The notes beneath the pieces are model-generated. The model made no database searches. It saw only the letters and a program-made list of their open reading frames with translations, and was not told the origin of the DNA. A stretch of DNA of 64,000 nt from Gordionus sp. m RMFG-2023 (lineage: Eukaryota; Nematomorpha; Gordioida; Chordodea; Parachordodidae), in assembly GCF_954871325.1 (NCBI RefSeq), contig NC_088776.1, positions 44,596,569 to 44,660,568 on the forward strand, in the 5' to 3' direction. Shown here one piece after another: positions 1 to 13,174 of this stretch. The first letter of the stretch is position 1, and each line of letters begins with the position of its first letter. The translations under genes and the position numbers were made by a program.

Positions 1-399
1 TCTTATTGCAAATAATTTTATTTAAAAATTTGTTTCAATTTATAAATAAAATTATATACAATATGAAATTGTAATATATTTAAAAAAACAAATAAGAATT
101 TTTAATTTTAAATGATAACATTGTTTAAAAATATATATTAAAAATTATATGTAAAATATTAAATAACAATAAAAATATATTGTGATCTCGCATAGTTAAA
201 TTAGATATTTATAAATTTAATATATAGTTTTAAAAATTTTAATTAATTTTTTATAATTTATAAATAAAAGAAAAATCATTTAAATTAATTATTTGCTAAT
301 ACATTTTGACATCATATCATATCAGTAAATAATCAAATAAAGTAACCCATGACAGGAAAAAAAAAATTAGGGAAATATAATGAGAAAAAAGGTGATCGC

Positions 400-1027
400 T
401 AATATGTTTGGGATTAAAAATTTTAAACCTATAGTAGTTTCTAGATAGTCCGATCGCTTAAATATTGATGCATCTACAATTGAGGATTTTTATAAAATAA
501 ATATTTTTATTCCCCTAATTGATAGATTTTTATTTCAATTTAAGGAAATATTAGTCACAATTTTATTTTAAACAGCTTTTATTTTCTTTTGCCGGTTTAG
601 TCTAAATACACTTGAAACGCGAGCTGATGAATTATCAGGATCGCATGATAACTTACTTTGTGATGTCAAATTTTGGTATAAAAATTTTGACAGAATAGAG
701 TACTCTTTGAGACCGAAATATGCTTTGCAGGCCTCCATGTATAATTGTACTTTAGGTTCCCTACCTAATATCAAAACATTGCTTTTTATCTTAGCTACCT
801 TACCGATTAGCACCTGCACTAATGAAAGGTATTTTTCAACTTTGAAAAGGTTAAAAACCTATTTAAGAAATAGCACCGGTGAAAGCCGTTTAAATGGATT
901 CGCAATATTAAATATTAATAAGGAGATTATTCTAGATAACAATTTGATTCTAGATGAATGTCAAATCTCAGAGAAAAATAGACCTCTCTTTACAAATTCA
1001 AATTATAAAATTGCTATATTATTATAA
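400..1027 (+). pseudogene. hAT transposase remnant with C-terminal dimerisation domain
   Basis: A decayed hAT-superfamily transposase of the ZMYM/DUF4371-like kind. Around 421-545 the reading resembles the segment before the dimerisation domain (SR-SDRLNIDASTIEDFY, then FIPLIDRFL), with a stop inside it. From about 659 a second open stretch carries the hAT dimerisation motif, LPISTCTNERYFSTLKRLKT followed by YLR and RLNGFAILNI, and ends at 1027. No intact N-terminal zinc finger or catalytic region is visible, so this is a 3' fragment of a plain DNA transposon. The dimerisation motif is clear; the exact left limit is not. Confidence 0.8.
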
Positions 1028-1143
1028 TATGATCTTAGTCATAAAATTTTTATATTCAAAACGTAATTATAATGAATTCTTAGTCATAATATTTATATAT
1101 TATACTATTTTAATAAAAATATTGCATTTGCACTAAGAATTAA

Positions 1144-1491
1144 TGATCTGCATCGGGCCTAATTTTTCAAGCCCAGCCTTGTCAGAAATTATTTTAAAAA
1201 AGTCCGATTTTTTTAAAAAAAATTTTGTCGGCCGGGCCCGAATTTATTTAAATATAGAAATTCATTTTTATAATTACTCAAAATAAAAGATATATGTTAT
1301 ATGGCGTCTATTTTTTATAAATAAAATCAAATATTTTTATTTTACATAAAAAATTTAACATAAAATTGATATATTTATATATATTTAAAAAAAATTTCCA
1401 AGGCCCGACACAACCCGGCCAGAATTTTTTTAAAAAATATTAGGCCCGACAAGCCCGATCCCAATTTTCCTACTTTTGCGGATCTCTAATA
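1144..1491. mobile_element. Short GC-island inverted-repeat element, hAT-like
   Basis: An AT-rich core is flanked by GC-rich inverted motifs (TCGGGCC, GGCCGGGCCCG, then GGCCCGACA and CAAGCCCGATC). The ends carry GATCTGCA on the left and, inverted, GATCCGCA on the right. Flanks AGAATTAA (1136-1143) and TGAATTAA (1492-1499) match at 7 of 8 positions, which suggests an 8-bp hAT-type target duplication. No coding capacity. The ends are approximate because the two termini are not fully alike. Confidence 0.45.
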
Positions 1492-1789
1492 TGAATTAAT
1501 TATGTACTCATTTGTATCAATTATATTATAATTGTTAAATTAGATTTTTTTAAATACAACACAAGAATTACTCATATTTTATTGTAATTCTATTTTTTAA
1601 AAATATAGTTATTTAGAATAAATTTTTAATATAATCTGTATAAAATTTATACATTTTAAAATTTATTTTATCGTATAAATAAAATCTATAATGAAATTCT
1701 CTGCAAAATTTTGTTATATGTAAAAATTTAATTAAAATAATTATTTTTAACATAGAATAAGATATATTGAGTGATCATAAAAAATAGGA

Positions 1790-2061
1790 GGTTTGGGGGC
1801 GATTTTATTCTTCTTTCTACACCGAATGGATTGAATTAATTTACAATTGACTAAACATTGGTAAAATTTTCAGAATAATGCTTTCAGTCGCGTATTAATC
1901 ATAAATTTGGCCAAAATTTTGTTACTAATATTTTCTCATTAATGCTGGCTACTATAGTGGTTAGACACCAATTGGCAAATTTTTAAAATGCGGTTTGAGG
2001 GCAAAGCCCCTAAAAAATTTTTAGCCCCCCCCCCCATGAATCAATCTTGGCTACGCCACTG
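1790..2061. mobile_element. End of a TE with a poly-C tract
   Basis: The stretch ends in a run of about 12 C followed by TTGGCTACGCCACTG at 2047-2061. Read on the opposite strand this is CAGTGGCGTAGCCAA plus a G-run, a terminus typical of ZMYM-type hAT elements. The partner end was not found with confidence, so only one end is supported. Confidence 0.35.
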
Positions 2062-2079
2062 GCCATATGCCATAAAAAT

Positions 2080-2860
2080 CTCCTAAAGTTAGCTGCTCAA
2101 GTTAGTTCTTGGTAGCTATTTTAATTAGTTTTAGGATATTTATCGACCTTATAATTGCTTCCCATTCCAAAGATGTAAAATAAAGTTAACTGTATGATAC
2201 TGATAATTCCTCACACATATCTTTAAATTCATTTAATCTCTCTAGCATGTCATAGATTGATAACCATCTGTGACAATCCAAAGGTCTTTTTTAGTTAAAT
2301 TTTTAGTATGATTGATTTCATTTTGTCCTTATTCTTGCAGGCAGAGCTTTAATAATAATATAAGAAACTGAGCAATTTTTTATTGTATGATCTACCATAA
2401 GTTGTAAGGTAGAGGCATTTCTCATATTTATAATATATTGAAAATCATTAAGATTGATTGTTAATTCATCAGGTACATTTGTGAAACTAGTAGAAACTTC
2501 ATTCCAATTATCTATATTTTGTATTTGTTCTTATTCATCATATTCAGACAATTGATTGTCATCATCACTATCCTCCATAAATAATTTTACCATCTTAATA
2601 AGATTTGCTCCATTGTCAGTTGTTATAGTCTATATTGTTTTGACTTCTTAATCATTTAATACTTTTATTAAAAGGAGTTTTAAATTTTCTGCAGTTGGGC
2701 ATTTAAAAGTTTCTTTCTTTGCTTGCATTCTCAAAACAATTTTTGCTTTTTGAATATACTGAAGATTAATCCCAATAATAGACCTGTCTAGATGAGTAAT
2801 ACAGTCATGAATGGTCTGCCATTAAAAGTGACAAACTCACAAACATTGATTATTATTTTT
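2080..2860 (-). pseudogene. hAT transposase remnant (catalytic-region part)
   Basis: Read on the minus strand this gives TTDNGANLIKMVK, an acidic stretch, then MRNASTLQLMVDHTIKNCS and FGLSQMVINLYDMLERLNEF. That is the usual order in hAT transposases: the second-aspartate region, the C/AxHTLQL motif and the helix after it. Several stops and shifts interrupt it. It differs in sequence from the remnant at 400-1027 and lies on the other strand, so the two are probably separate insertions. Confidence 0.65.
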
Positions 2861-2910
2861 TTATTTAGTTTTACTTATATTATTTGTTCTTTTAATGCTT
2901 CCTGTATCAT

Positions 2911-3904
2911 TTGCAATGGACCGGTCTGGTCCTTTTTTAAAAAATAAGACCGGACGGATAAATTGTTAAATCAAATGGACCGTGGGGCGGTCGGTCCAGT
3001 CTAGAAAATGTCTTTTTTATTAAGCTATAAAAGATTTATTCTGCATGAAATTTATTAAAAATGAAATGTGTTAAATTACCAATATTTTATATCATCAAAT
3101 CATTTTTATTAAATTATTTATATAAAAAGATTAATAAATCAATATAAATTTATTAAATATAATTTAAATCAATTTGATTAGCATATTTAATTAGTTTTTG
3201 GATGTGATAGATATTTGGTTATAAAATAAAACTGATTTATAAATAAATATTCTAATTATCTTCTAAAAAATCAAAAATTATTCCATTTTTTAACCATCCA
3301 ATACCAATACATTTCGTTAATCATGGGTTCTTATTGTCTCCAGCCCTAATCATAACTATAAGTAGGTTTATTTGATGAAGTTTCTTTCATTTATTTAAAA
3401 TTTTGAGCTTTCAATTTGATATATATGCTTAATTTATTTGTGCTTAAAGAATTGGAAATATCTGGAGATATATTTAACATGTTTTCACAAAATTATCCCT
3501 TCAAAAAATTTATATAATACTTTAATATATTTTCAAATTTGAATTTGTTTTTTTTCATTTTTACTATTAATACTATTTTCTAAATCAATAGTTATTCTTT
3601 GGCCGAGGGTGGAGATTTAATAATATTATCATCTTCTATGATTTCAATTCATTTCTTATAAATTAAATAACTGACGAATGAATGAATCGGAAGAATAAAA
3701 AAAGTAAATGATGAATGGGATATCAAAAGTGTTAGGCATTAAATAATCATGTTTTATGTACTCATGAACATCTAACTAAAAAGCAATTAATAGTAAATTT
3801 TTATCTTTTTTAATCACTTTTCGGCCGGACCGTCCCGTCAGACCCAATAGTCAGACGAGACTGAATTGGATTGGAGGGTGGTCGGTCTGAGTGGACCATT
3901 GCAA
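2911..3904. mobile_element. TIR element with GGACC termini
   Basis: TTGCAATGGACC at 2911 is mirrored by GGACCATTGCAA ending at 3904. Just inside are the GC-rich subterminal pieces ACCGGTCTGGTCC and GGTCGGTCTGAG. The interior is AT-rich with no recognisable protein. No clear target duplication was found, so it is old or its ends are slightly misjudged. Its layout, with GC-rich inverted subtermini around an AT core, matches other short elements in this window. Confidence 0.5.
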
Positions 3905-6540
3905 GAATAAATTAATAATATTAGTTAAAATACTCAGAGCTTCCGCTTGGGCGCCGATTTTCATATCGTAAAACGCCGATTTTCATGGCGTAAATACGTG
4001 CACTGGTCTAGGTACACCTAATGGTAAATGAAAGCAATTCAAGAGTTTTGACTTTAATTTTTTGGGGATAATTTAGACTTATATTTACAAACTCCATTCT
4101 AGTGAAGTCTTGATAATTGCTTTATTAACATTTATGGAAGATATGCTGAGCATCACATGGGCTTAATATAAAGTTTTATGGCATCATACCAAAAACCCTG
4201 CTAATGTTATGATATTAAGTTAGGATATCGAGTTCAATATTTTGAAATTAAAACTATTTTTATATATTTAAAATAAATTAATTATTAATTTAACATCGAT
4301 GCGATGTTTTAAAAAGCGTCATATTTGAAAATCTGAACTTTTTTTTATGAAATTAAACTTGAGTAAATATTTTAATTAAATAGGGTTCCTATTTAGAAAA
4401 ATTTCTGATTTTTTCCCCTCTCAAATGTTGCTTCAAAGGGGATCCTAGAAACTGGGTTAATGATGCAAGTAAAATTTCGACATGAGTTATTAATAATTCG
4501 TATGAATCATGAATGAGAAACAACAACTAAAATTAACTAATTTTTAATAAAAATAAAGATTGATAAAATTTTATTTTATAGGAATTTTTTGCCCATGTCT
4601 TGATAAAATTGGGTGTTGTTTGCCTTGCCCCCCCCCCTTCATTTTAGTTTTTGGAAAGAACCAGTAATTTGTGTTTAAAATCATTAATGATTTTTTCCCG
4701 GACCAGCGAAGATTTCACGTTTTTGCAGTTTGTCGCACTATAGCCTAAAACACATTAATTATTTTAGTGGCCATTATATATAATACTACTATTTATAAAA
4801 TATATCATTAAGTTTTAGATATGTTTTTAAATAGATGTTACTAGTTATAATCAAGGATACATATAATATTTTTTCAATATTAATATACTTTAAAAAAAAT
4901 TAACAAAATAAGACATTAAAAAACAAAAAATTATTTATAATATAAAAAAATGATTAAAAAAAGTTGAAATTTAGATTGGCTCCTTAGGTAGAAGGCTTTC
5001 AATAAAGCTAATATAGTTAGTGTGTATTATTGCGAGCCTTTGTCTTAGATATAATCCTTATCGGGGTTCATTTGTAATTGTATGCTACGGATGTATGAGC
5101 TAAGTTATCTAGAGAATGCACGGCCACGGTATATTATATAGTTTAGAGGAGATTATAAGATATAAAAATATGGTCATAGATATTTCTAATATTTGTTTAT
5201 TTTGAACTCTTATCAAATATGGTTGTGTTTAGATTGGAGGGGGATAAGGGATTAATACAGGAATAGTCCCATGTTATGAATTAACCCCCTTTCTAAGGGA
5301 TTTGGGTAATACCATCTAGTCGTTATTCGTATGATCTGAAGAGAATGAGAGGTTCTAAGGTCGATAGAATCAACAGATTTTAGGACGCCTAAAATAATGT
5401 CATTGCATAGGTTGTGCTAGTTAACATTAAATATAATTTTTTAAATTAAATTATGGATTCATTCAATAAATTAAACCATTGGTACCATTTCTAAAAATCG
5501 AATTTTAATTTAAATATGAAAATATTATTGGAATTAAAAATATTTAATTTTATTTGGAAAAAGTTTGAAAATATTAAATTTATTCTAAGATTACACGAAT
5601 TTAATCGATGTTTTCTTTAAAATCATAATTTGCTGAAGATTATAATTAATAATTCTAAACGAACTCTCAACTAATAATTGTGTAATATTTTTAAAAAATT
5701 TCGATAAATAATTAAAAAACAATTACGATATAAGTATAGAGTAAGAGTAAATTGGTAATAAAATGACTTATTTTACTAACCATGTTAAGATGTTTTGACA
5801 AAAATTAATCTGCGACTTAATTGTTAAAAACATAACAGTTTCAAAATTATCATTGGACCTAAACGCTTTCACCAGGGTATAATTTGAACTTTAATTTTTT
5901 TATAATATAAAAATCATTTTCTCTATTTATTTTGTACAACTTATAGTAAGCACATGCTCTAATTAGCCTTATTATATTAACATAAATAACGGTATAAAGA
6001 TTTTCGCTATTTTATAATATACATTCTGAAACAAAATTTTGCACTCAATAAATACACCATGGTAATTTTAAATCACTAAAAAATAAAACATTAAAATAAT
6101 ATACTTGACGATGTAGATTTCAAAAAATGAATATTTAAAATATATATATTCTCTATTATAATTTGAATTCTAATTGAACAACATTCATCCAGATATTTAC
6201 TATTTTATAACTAAATATTAGAGACCCATCGGTGCATAGGTCAAAATTTTAAGCCCAACCCAGATTTGAAAATGTTTGTTCCCAAGCTCTGCCAATTTTT
6301 CCCAAATTTTTTATGTCTAATTATTACAGTCCAGTGAGAATGTTTAAACACTTATAATAATTTTGGCGCCTTTTTATGAATTGTTTTAAAGGGTAAATTA
6401 TCAATTTTATAAATTTTTAACTGATTTATAAATGTGATTAATTATTTTTAACGTCCCAGATTCTGCAAAAAAAATTATGTGTCCCTCCAAATTTTTATTT
6501 ATTTTTAAAGTTTATTATAAAAAATTAAGCAATTTAAAGT
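3905..6540. other. AT-rich intergenic DNA, no gene seen
   Basis: No exon chain, RNA gene or element with both ends could be recognised. The stretch at 4980-5430 is less AT-rich than its surroundings but gives no convincing protein or RNA. A C-run at 4628-4637 and a GC-island at 6220-6300 look like broken transposon ends. Confidence 0.5.
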
Positions 6541-6709
6541 TTATAAATAGCCAAAATAATATTATGTAAGCCTAAAAATATTTCTCATAGATGACAGAGG
6601 ACCTTTATTTGCCAAATCTCGAGGCTTATAATCCTATTAATTTGGCTAAAATCTTAATCGGGCGGTTTTTAAAATCGACCAAAATAGGGCTTTTTTTATT
6701 ACACTACAT
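6541..6709 (+). mobile_element. MITE family copy (TAGTGTTGTTAA type), 5' truncated
   Basis: Shares TTTGCCAAATCTCGAGGCTT, then GGCTAAAATCTTAATCGGGC and the 3' end TTTATTACACTA with the copies near 12.9, 33.3, 33.8, 42.8 and 63.7 kb. Non-coding: the short open frame across it is fortuitous. Confidence 0.6.
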
Positions 6710-9700
6710 CGTTGGTCTCACCTTGTTATTCATTCTATTACTCATTTCCTGTTCATCAATTTCGCAATCCATTCTTGCAGTTATAACCTAAAAATCTTCC
6801 TAAAATGGTGCTTAACCATAATATATCGCCATCATAAATATAGTATTTAATTTTTAAGGTTGCGTCAAATACTTGTTTTAAAAAAATTTTAATTGAAAAC
6901 ACTCAAAAATTTTTGTTAAAGAAATCCTAATAATAAAGTTTTAAAAATTTTACAAATATGTTTTAGCCATATTTTTATTTTCCTACAATAAAAGGCTCAT
7001 TTTATGTTTTTCGATAAAGTTTTCTAATTAAATTTTTTGAATGTTTTGGATAGAGCATAAATAAGAAATTAAAAATATTTATTATTCGATTTATGAGTTT
7101 CCTTTTTTTGAAGAGATATTTTGTTTTATGTGTCCATTCCTTTAGCCCTTATCAATTCTCCGTCCAATTTTTATTTTATATTATTTTTTTTGGTGCTAAC
7201 TAAACAGGACAGATAAATGACAAGGAATAAAAGATGGCATTAAATTTTCTGTTCCTTTAAACCATTTGAAACTAAAAAAAAAGAAGAATAATTAATTACT
7301 TACTAAAATATGTAAATTCAGTTCGCGATTCGCACGACCTACCCTTCATGAGCTATGACGCTGGATATTCACTAAAACCAAGGATCCCCCAAAAAGATTC
7401 TATCTGCGACAAGGAGTGACAATTGACACAATCAAATCTAATTAGATTAGCTTCATCTATTCCATTGAAGGGTAGGGCCTTATTCTTCACCTGTGAGTAT
7501 GTTATCAACTATTCACTTTATAGTTTAATTAATTACCAATCATTTTTATCAATCTATATTTACATTATTTTTGGAATTATATAAATTTTTTTATTAACAT
7601 TATAAATCATAATGATAACATTAAACATGCAATTATATTAAAAGATTAATATTCGCTTTTAAATGATTTTATCTAATTTTGGCACTAAAAAAGACTATAT
7701 TAGTTTTTCGAATAAAAAATTGCACTTTTGAAATTTAAAAATTAGTACACACAAAATTGTTAGTTTTTCAAATTATTGATGGGGGGAAAAATGATTTTTA
7801 TGATTTATAATATAGGGTAGGTGAGAATTTTGTAGACACAACAAAATTCGCTTCAATTTGACACCCACTCCGGTTATAGAATTAATAATCATATAGTTTT
7901 ATACGTGAAAAATATTAAACTAGAAGCTAACTTTCAAAGACAAATTAAAAATAAATGTAAATGTATACATGATTCATTTAAAAGAGTCCGTCCATTTTTT
8001 TAAAAATAATCTTATCCATCAAAATCAAGAATTTAGAAATGAATCCATTGAATGATTATTGCCAATTTCAAAAAAAAGTCAATCAATATTTCGCGAGGAA
8101 CTGTAAGAATAGGATCGGAAAATGATTTTGTTTAGAATTATTTAGAAAATTAGATAATTTTTTTTTAAAATGAAAAGGATAAAAAAAATTGTTTCAGTTA
8201 TACTATATCGATTTTTTCTTATCTTTCTAATAATGCATTGTGTAATAAATTTTGAACTCTCCCCCTCAAATGCTTCTTTTGAGTTATTTTGTCAACAAAA
8301 TAGTTATAAATATATATTCATTATAATATAATAATAAATGTTTATACCCCCCCCCCCCCTATGTGATGTATTTAAAAAAATTATCACATAAAAAACTGTT
8401 TAATTTGAATCTATAATAATTCCAGCGATAGCTCATTTTGAGAAAAGTTTATGGGAATTAATGTTTATTAGCACTAATAGATGGAGAATGAGGGAGGGGG
8501 GGGGGCGCACATTCTACCGGAGTGTGCGAGGAGGCTAAGATTTTAAACATTTGGCGGGTGAATTTGAAATATTTTTCTGGCGAACCGAGCAGAACAAGAC
8601 TTTAATTCATTAATGATCATTCCCCCCACCCCTTTCCTATAATATTTTATAGGTTTACGCTAAAATATATTAAAATATAAAAAACCAACCTATAAAATAA
8701 TTTTTAAAGATTTCCCGAGCCAGTGAATTTGAAAAAAAAACTATGAGCGAGAGGGTTAAAAAATTTTAAAACAAAGGACGGGTCGGGATAAAACTATCCC
8801 ATTGCAGACCTCTAATTTGGGGTTCTAGTCAGATTAGATCTGGATATTTATTATATATATTTTTATCTACCCTAGATTACATGCATGATTACGAAATGAG
8901 AATATTTGGAAAATTAAATTATATGTGCCTAAAAATATCGATACAGTTTGTTCAAACATGAAATTTATAAAGATTTTATTTTGATTCGGAGTATAAGTGG
9001 CGGTAAGATATTTCATAAGTGAAATGTTTTTAAAAATAGTCGCCATTTTTATAATTTATAGTTTACCGGAAAAAGGAAGTGGCAAGTTTTTATTAGTAGT
9101 TTATTATCTCTTTTTGTGTCAAAGGAAAACACATATTAATTAATACTCAACTTTATGCGCCATATTTATATTTTATTTAAATAACCAAATTTGGGAAATA
9201 ACATTTTAATAAAAAAAATAAAGCATCAAAAACCTGACATTTTGCCTTCTAAGAGAACGCATGCATTTCAATATAATATTTATTGATCTTTCATATTCTC
9301 ATTATCGGTGTCACGTTGCTATGAGTTTATAATCTATGTCTTGTTTTTTTACTTTTATAGGAAGACGTTGTAATGCGTTTCTTATAATATTTTGATTAAA
9401 AGTATATGCTTCTTATGTATGTTTAATAAGTTAGAGCAAAAAAAACCCAAAAATATCATTTTCGAAAAACAAATGGATATAAAATTCTTGTAAAACGCTT
9501 AGAATATTTTATTTATCAAATTTTAACACTAATATAAAAAAAAATTTTTAAAGTATTTTAATTTTGAATATATCTAAGAATTTTTTGCAGACTAGAATAA
9601 ATATTTCCTCTTTTCCTGAATTTTACATAAATGTAAACAGTTAAACTAAAATTTAGATTAATAAATTCTTAGCTATTTGTCAAATAACGAGTCAATTTGA

Positions 9701-10893
9701 CTTTTAGATGTACAGAAGATAATTGAAATATGAATTTAATACCATTAATATTTTTTACAATAATATACCTTGAAATTTAAACAATTTTTTAAAAATTATG
9801 AATATCACACTCACATATCATCTGCCTATAGATAAGTTAGCCATATCAATTATGTTAAATTATACATAATATTAATTTAATTTTTATATCCACAACTTAA
9901 GATATTAATTTAAGCCATATAAGAAAAAAAGCGACACAATGAATGTATATAAATTAAATTATCAATGACTCATTGATTTGTAAATTAAGTCTTTCAATGG
10001 ACATATTTTATTCGTGTTATTATAAGAGAAAATTTCTAGCCCATTGATTTTTTTTCCCCATTTGTATGTTTATAATTTATTACTTATACTATTATATAAG
10101 ATAAGATAAGACGACATACATATAAATAATAAATTTGTAAAGTACATCTTATATCCCATCTGTCTCATTTAAATTTTTATTTCGGTTGTGACTGACAATG
10201 ACAAATTATAATCGAGATTTATTTATAATTTTTTTGTGGAAATAATAATTCGTCCTTTGCATAATTATTCTTAAATAGTCTGTTATTAATATTATTTAAA
10301 ATATATATACCCAAACATTTATTTTCATTATTAAATTTGAAGAGGTTCCCTTAATACATAATATATAAATCACAAATCGATTAAACTCAGAGCCCCATTT
10401 TACCAAGGCCATGGTAAGACTTTTGACAACCCAGTGGTAAAAAATGGATTTGGCCATCATAAATTTCTTTTTTAATTTTTTACGAGTAATCAAAGAATGG
10501 AATAAGTATTAGGTATGTAATATAAAAAAGATTTTTAACCAGATATTTTATAAATAATGTTAATACTCATGTAATAGTACACTTTAAATTCAAAAACTAA
10601 CCCTTCTCTATTTTAATTGGTTCTTAAAAAGGAATATCCAATAGAAATAAGGGAATGTCATTGTATCTATTTTGACTAGCCGCTTGGTATCTGTAGCCCT
10701 GCCCAGTAGCCATTTATAAGGGAAAACACATAAACTACAAAGTTTGAGAAAATTTTTGGAAACATGCCAATTCTGTCGGATGCACACAAAGCTGCAGAGA
10801 GGTTGCATTTAAAATAATTAATTATATTGATAAACAAACCAAGATAATATTTAATAATGCTTATTATCTTGCAAAAGTGAATACCCATCAATA
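6710..10893. other. AT-rich intergenic DNA with scattered TE debris
   Basis: No gene is visible. Apart from the small RT-like fragment listed separately, it holds C-runs (8348), a G-run (8499-8507) and a GC-rich patch at 8770-8815 ending CCCATTGCAGACCTCTA. These resemble isolated ends of hAT-type elements whose partners are lost. Confidence 0.45.
7330..7470 (+). pseudogene. Small remnant of RT-element C-terminal region
   Basis: One frame reads TKDPPKRFYLRQGVTID. It resembles TEDPKRGFYLRQK at about 16165 and TEDPKEGFY at about 21355, which end a domain found at the C terminus of many invertebrate reverse-transcriptase elements. The fragment is too short to classify further. Confidence 0.4.
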
Positions 10894-11718
10894 CTTATAA
10901 CCAGGATTGGCAAGTCGGTCAATTGACCAGTCAAATTCAGTCAATTGACCGGTCAATTGACCGGAGGAGTATTTGACCTGTCAAATACGGTCAAATACTC
11001 TAAAAAATTTAAAGGAAAAATAAATTAAAAATATGTTTAAAAAAGGGAAAAAAGATGTAAATACATGTGATCACAATGTTTGCTTATTTTTCGGGTCCAC
11101 AATATCAAGAGGAGAACTCACTAGTAGTGTAATTAATGAAGTATGTGATATAATTCAAGAATTAGCTATTTTACAAGGTAGTGATGACCAAAATATTTTA
11201 AGTGATATAATTAATTTCAGAAGCAAAAACAGCATGTTTAATATAGCAAAATATGTGGAAAGTAGTAATTTCCAGAAACAATCAATTCCGACCTCAAGTT
11301 AATAGATTAAACTTTGTCTACCCTGCCCATTAAGAGACTAACAATTCCTAGTTCTACTTCTTCTTTAGAAAGAAATAGGTCGATTTGGGTTAATATTCTT
11401 ATGAAAATAGAAATCGATTTAAGATCTAAGATATCAGGAAAATTGTTTAAAAAATATTAAAGAAAATGATAATATTGAATATGAATCAGAACAAGACTCT
11501 GATACAGATAGCTACACGTTAGTTATTGAATGAATTTAAAAAATTAATATTATAGATTCATTTTACTATTATATTCAAAATAAAGTTAATATTAACTTTA
11601 AAAAAAAATATTTGAATTTGACCACATTTGACCGTATTTGACCATATTTGGCCGGTCAAATATCGGTCAATTGACCGAAACGTATTTGACCGGTCAAATG
11701 CACAACCCTGCTTATAAC
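10894..11718. mobile_element. Short hAT-derived element with perfect 8-bp TSD
   Basis: The element occupies 10902-11710 and is flanked by identical 8-bp duplications, CTTATAAC (10894-10901 and 11711-11718). Ends are CAGGATTGGCAAGT and, inverted, CAGGGTTGTGCATT, which is classic hAT form. Next to both ends lie repeats of GGTCAATTGACCGG and related GGTCAAATAC motifs, a subterminal array of palindromes. The interior is a gutted transposase, so the element depends on a relative to move. Confidence 0.85.
11033..11520 (+). pseudogene. Deleted hAT transposase inside the 10902-11710 element
   Basis: An 89-codon open stretch (11033-11302) is followed, across stops and shifts, by SSLERNRSIWVN, a basic DLRSKISGKLFKKY segment and an acidic tail. 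The pattern S-x-ERN-x-S and the basic segment resemble the C terminus of BED-type hAT transposases (ERNWS...HSKLRNRL). The catalytic core is missing. The N-terminal 89 codons have no recognised domain. Confidence 0.55.
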
Positions 11719-12947
11719 ATCTTCAGAATACCATCAGCTTAGCCCCCCACAAATATCAGATAAATCTGCGATATTATTTTTAAACCTTGCCCTATGATCT
11801 TTGTTTAATAATATAATGACCTTAAAAGTTTTTTCTTGAGTTTTACTTTAAAAATTAAATAATAGAGCCCTGAAAAATTATTGTCCGACAGATCCAATTA
11901 TTTTTCTTTCAAAGATCCGAATTCCAATCGGAAAAAAATAAAGGAGACGATTATACTAGTTTGAGTAATATGTACGATTTTTTTTAAGGAAAGCTAAAAA
12001 TAATAAAACCTAGAGGAAAATAAATTTTTTTGGTGCTTTTCTTGAAAAGAATCTATAAAAAGCATTAGTAAAACAAAATAATTTCAGATTTCATTCAAGG
12101 TCTGAGTGGCCGAGTTATTTAATTTTGAAAGGCGTAATTTTGCCAGCACCATATGTAAAGTATTTACCTTATAAATTACAAATTTTTCTAAGATTTTGAA
12201 TTTAATTAATAATAAGCCAATCTATGAAGAAATCAAGTTAAATTAAAATTGAATACAATTTCAGGGTTAAATTGTGGAAAATTCATAAGGTTGATATACT
12301 TATATTAATACATGCTGGAATACAATTACAGCAAAATTAAATCTTATTAAAAAATATGTGCTATAAATGATTTAAATTTTTAAAATTTCTCCAAACCATA
12401 TCCCAATATTGGGTTAAACTAAATTCCATAATATTTAAAAATAATGCCATTTGCAAAATGCTTTAATTAAATATGTAATGTTTAAAATGTATATTTATAT
12501 ATAGCAAAGTTGATAGAGAATCTTATGTGTATTCTTACTCCTCTACTTAAATATATTTTATTCTTGAAAATAGTTAGGAATGGTCCCAAAATTTATTAAA
12601 TAAACAAGGTAGTTAGCTACCGTCTGATATAACACTCGATATTTTTTGCGAATATTTACAGATTTTATAGCAATTTTTACAAAATCTGGTCCTACGTGCC
12701 CCTGTCCTCGCTAGCCTTAGAAGATAAAATAATAATAATGTGATTGATTAAATTTGCATAATTAAGTAACCTGGAGAAAAAATTTGCAACATCCTGCTCA
12801 AAATTTTACTGAGCTCAACCAATTCTTATATATTAAAATAAATATATTTTATATTATAATTTAAATTTATAATGTTCTTAAAAATGTTAAAATATTTAAA
12901 ATCATAGGATTATAATTTCACATTGTTCCAAGTAAAGCAGCTATTAT
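11719..12947. other. AT-rich intergenic DNA, no feature seen
   Basis: No gene, RNA or element with two ends was recognised. Confidence 0.5.
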
Positions 12948-13135
12948 TAGTATTGTTAAACGGCTCTATTTTTAAAAGTGGCCCGATTAAGATTTTAGCC
13001 AAACCTCGAGATTCTGCTTATAGATGGCAAAAAGGTTTGGTTGGACCTCTATTTGCCAAATCTCGAGGCTTGCATAATATTATTTTGTCTAAAATCTTAA
13101 TTGAGCCAACTTTAAAAATATTGACCTTTATTGCT
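12948..13135 (+). mobile_element. MITE family copy (TAGTGTTGTTAA type)
   Basis: Begins TAGTATTGTTAAACGGC and carries the family core: GATTAAGATTTTAGCCAAAC, a GATGGCAAAAAGG segment, TTTGCCAAATCTCGAGGCTT, then a near-inverse of the first part. It is close to a perfect inverted repeat of about 190 bp. The open frame across it is an accident of the repeat. Confidence 0.65.
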
Positions 13136-13174
13136 TATAAAATTCTTAAACGAATGTCAGGTCCCATTAAATGA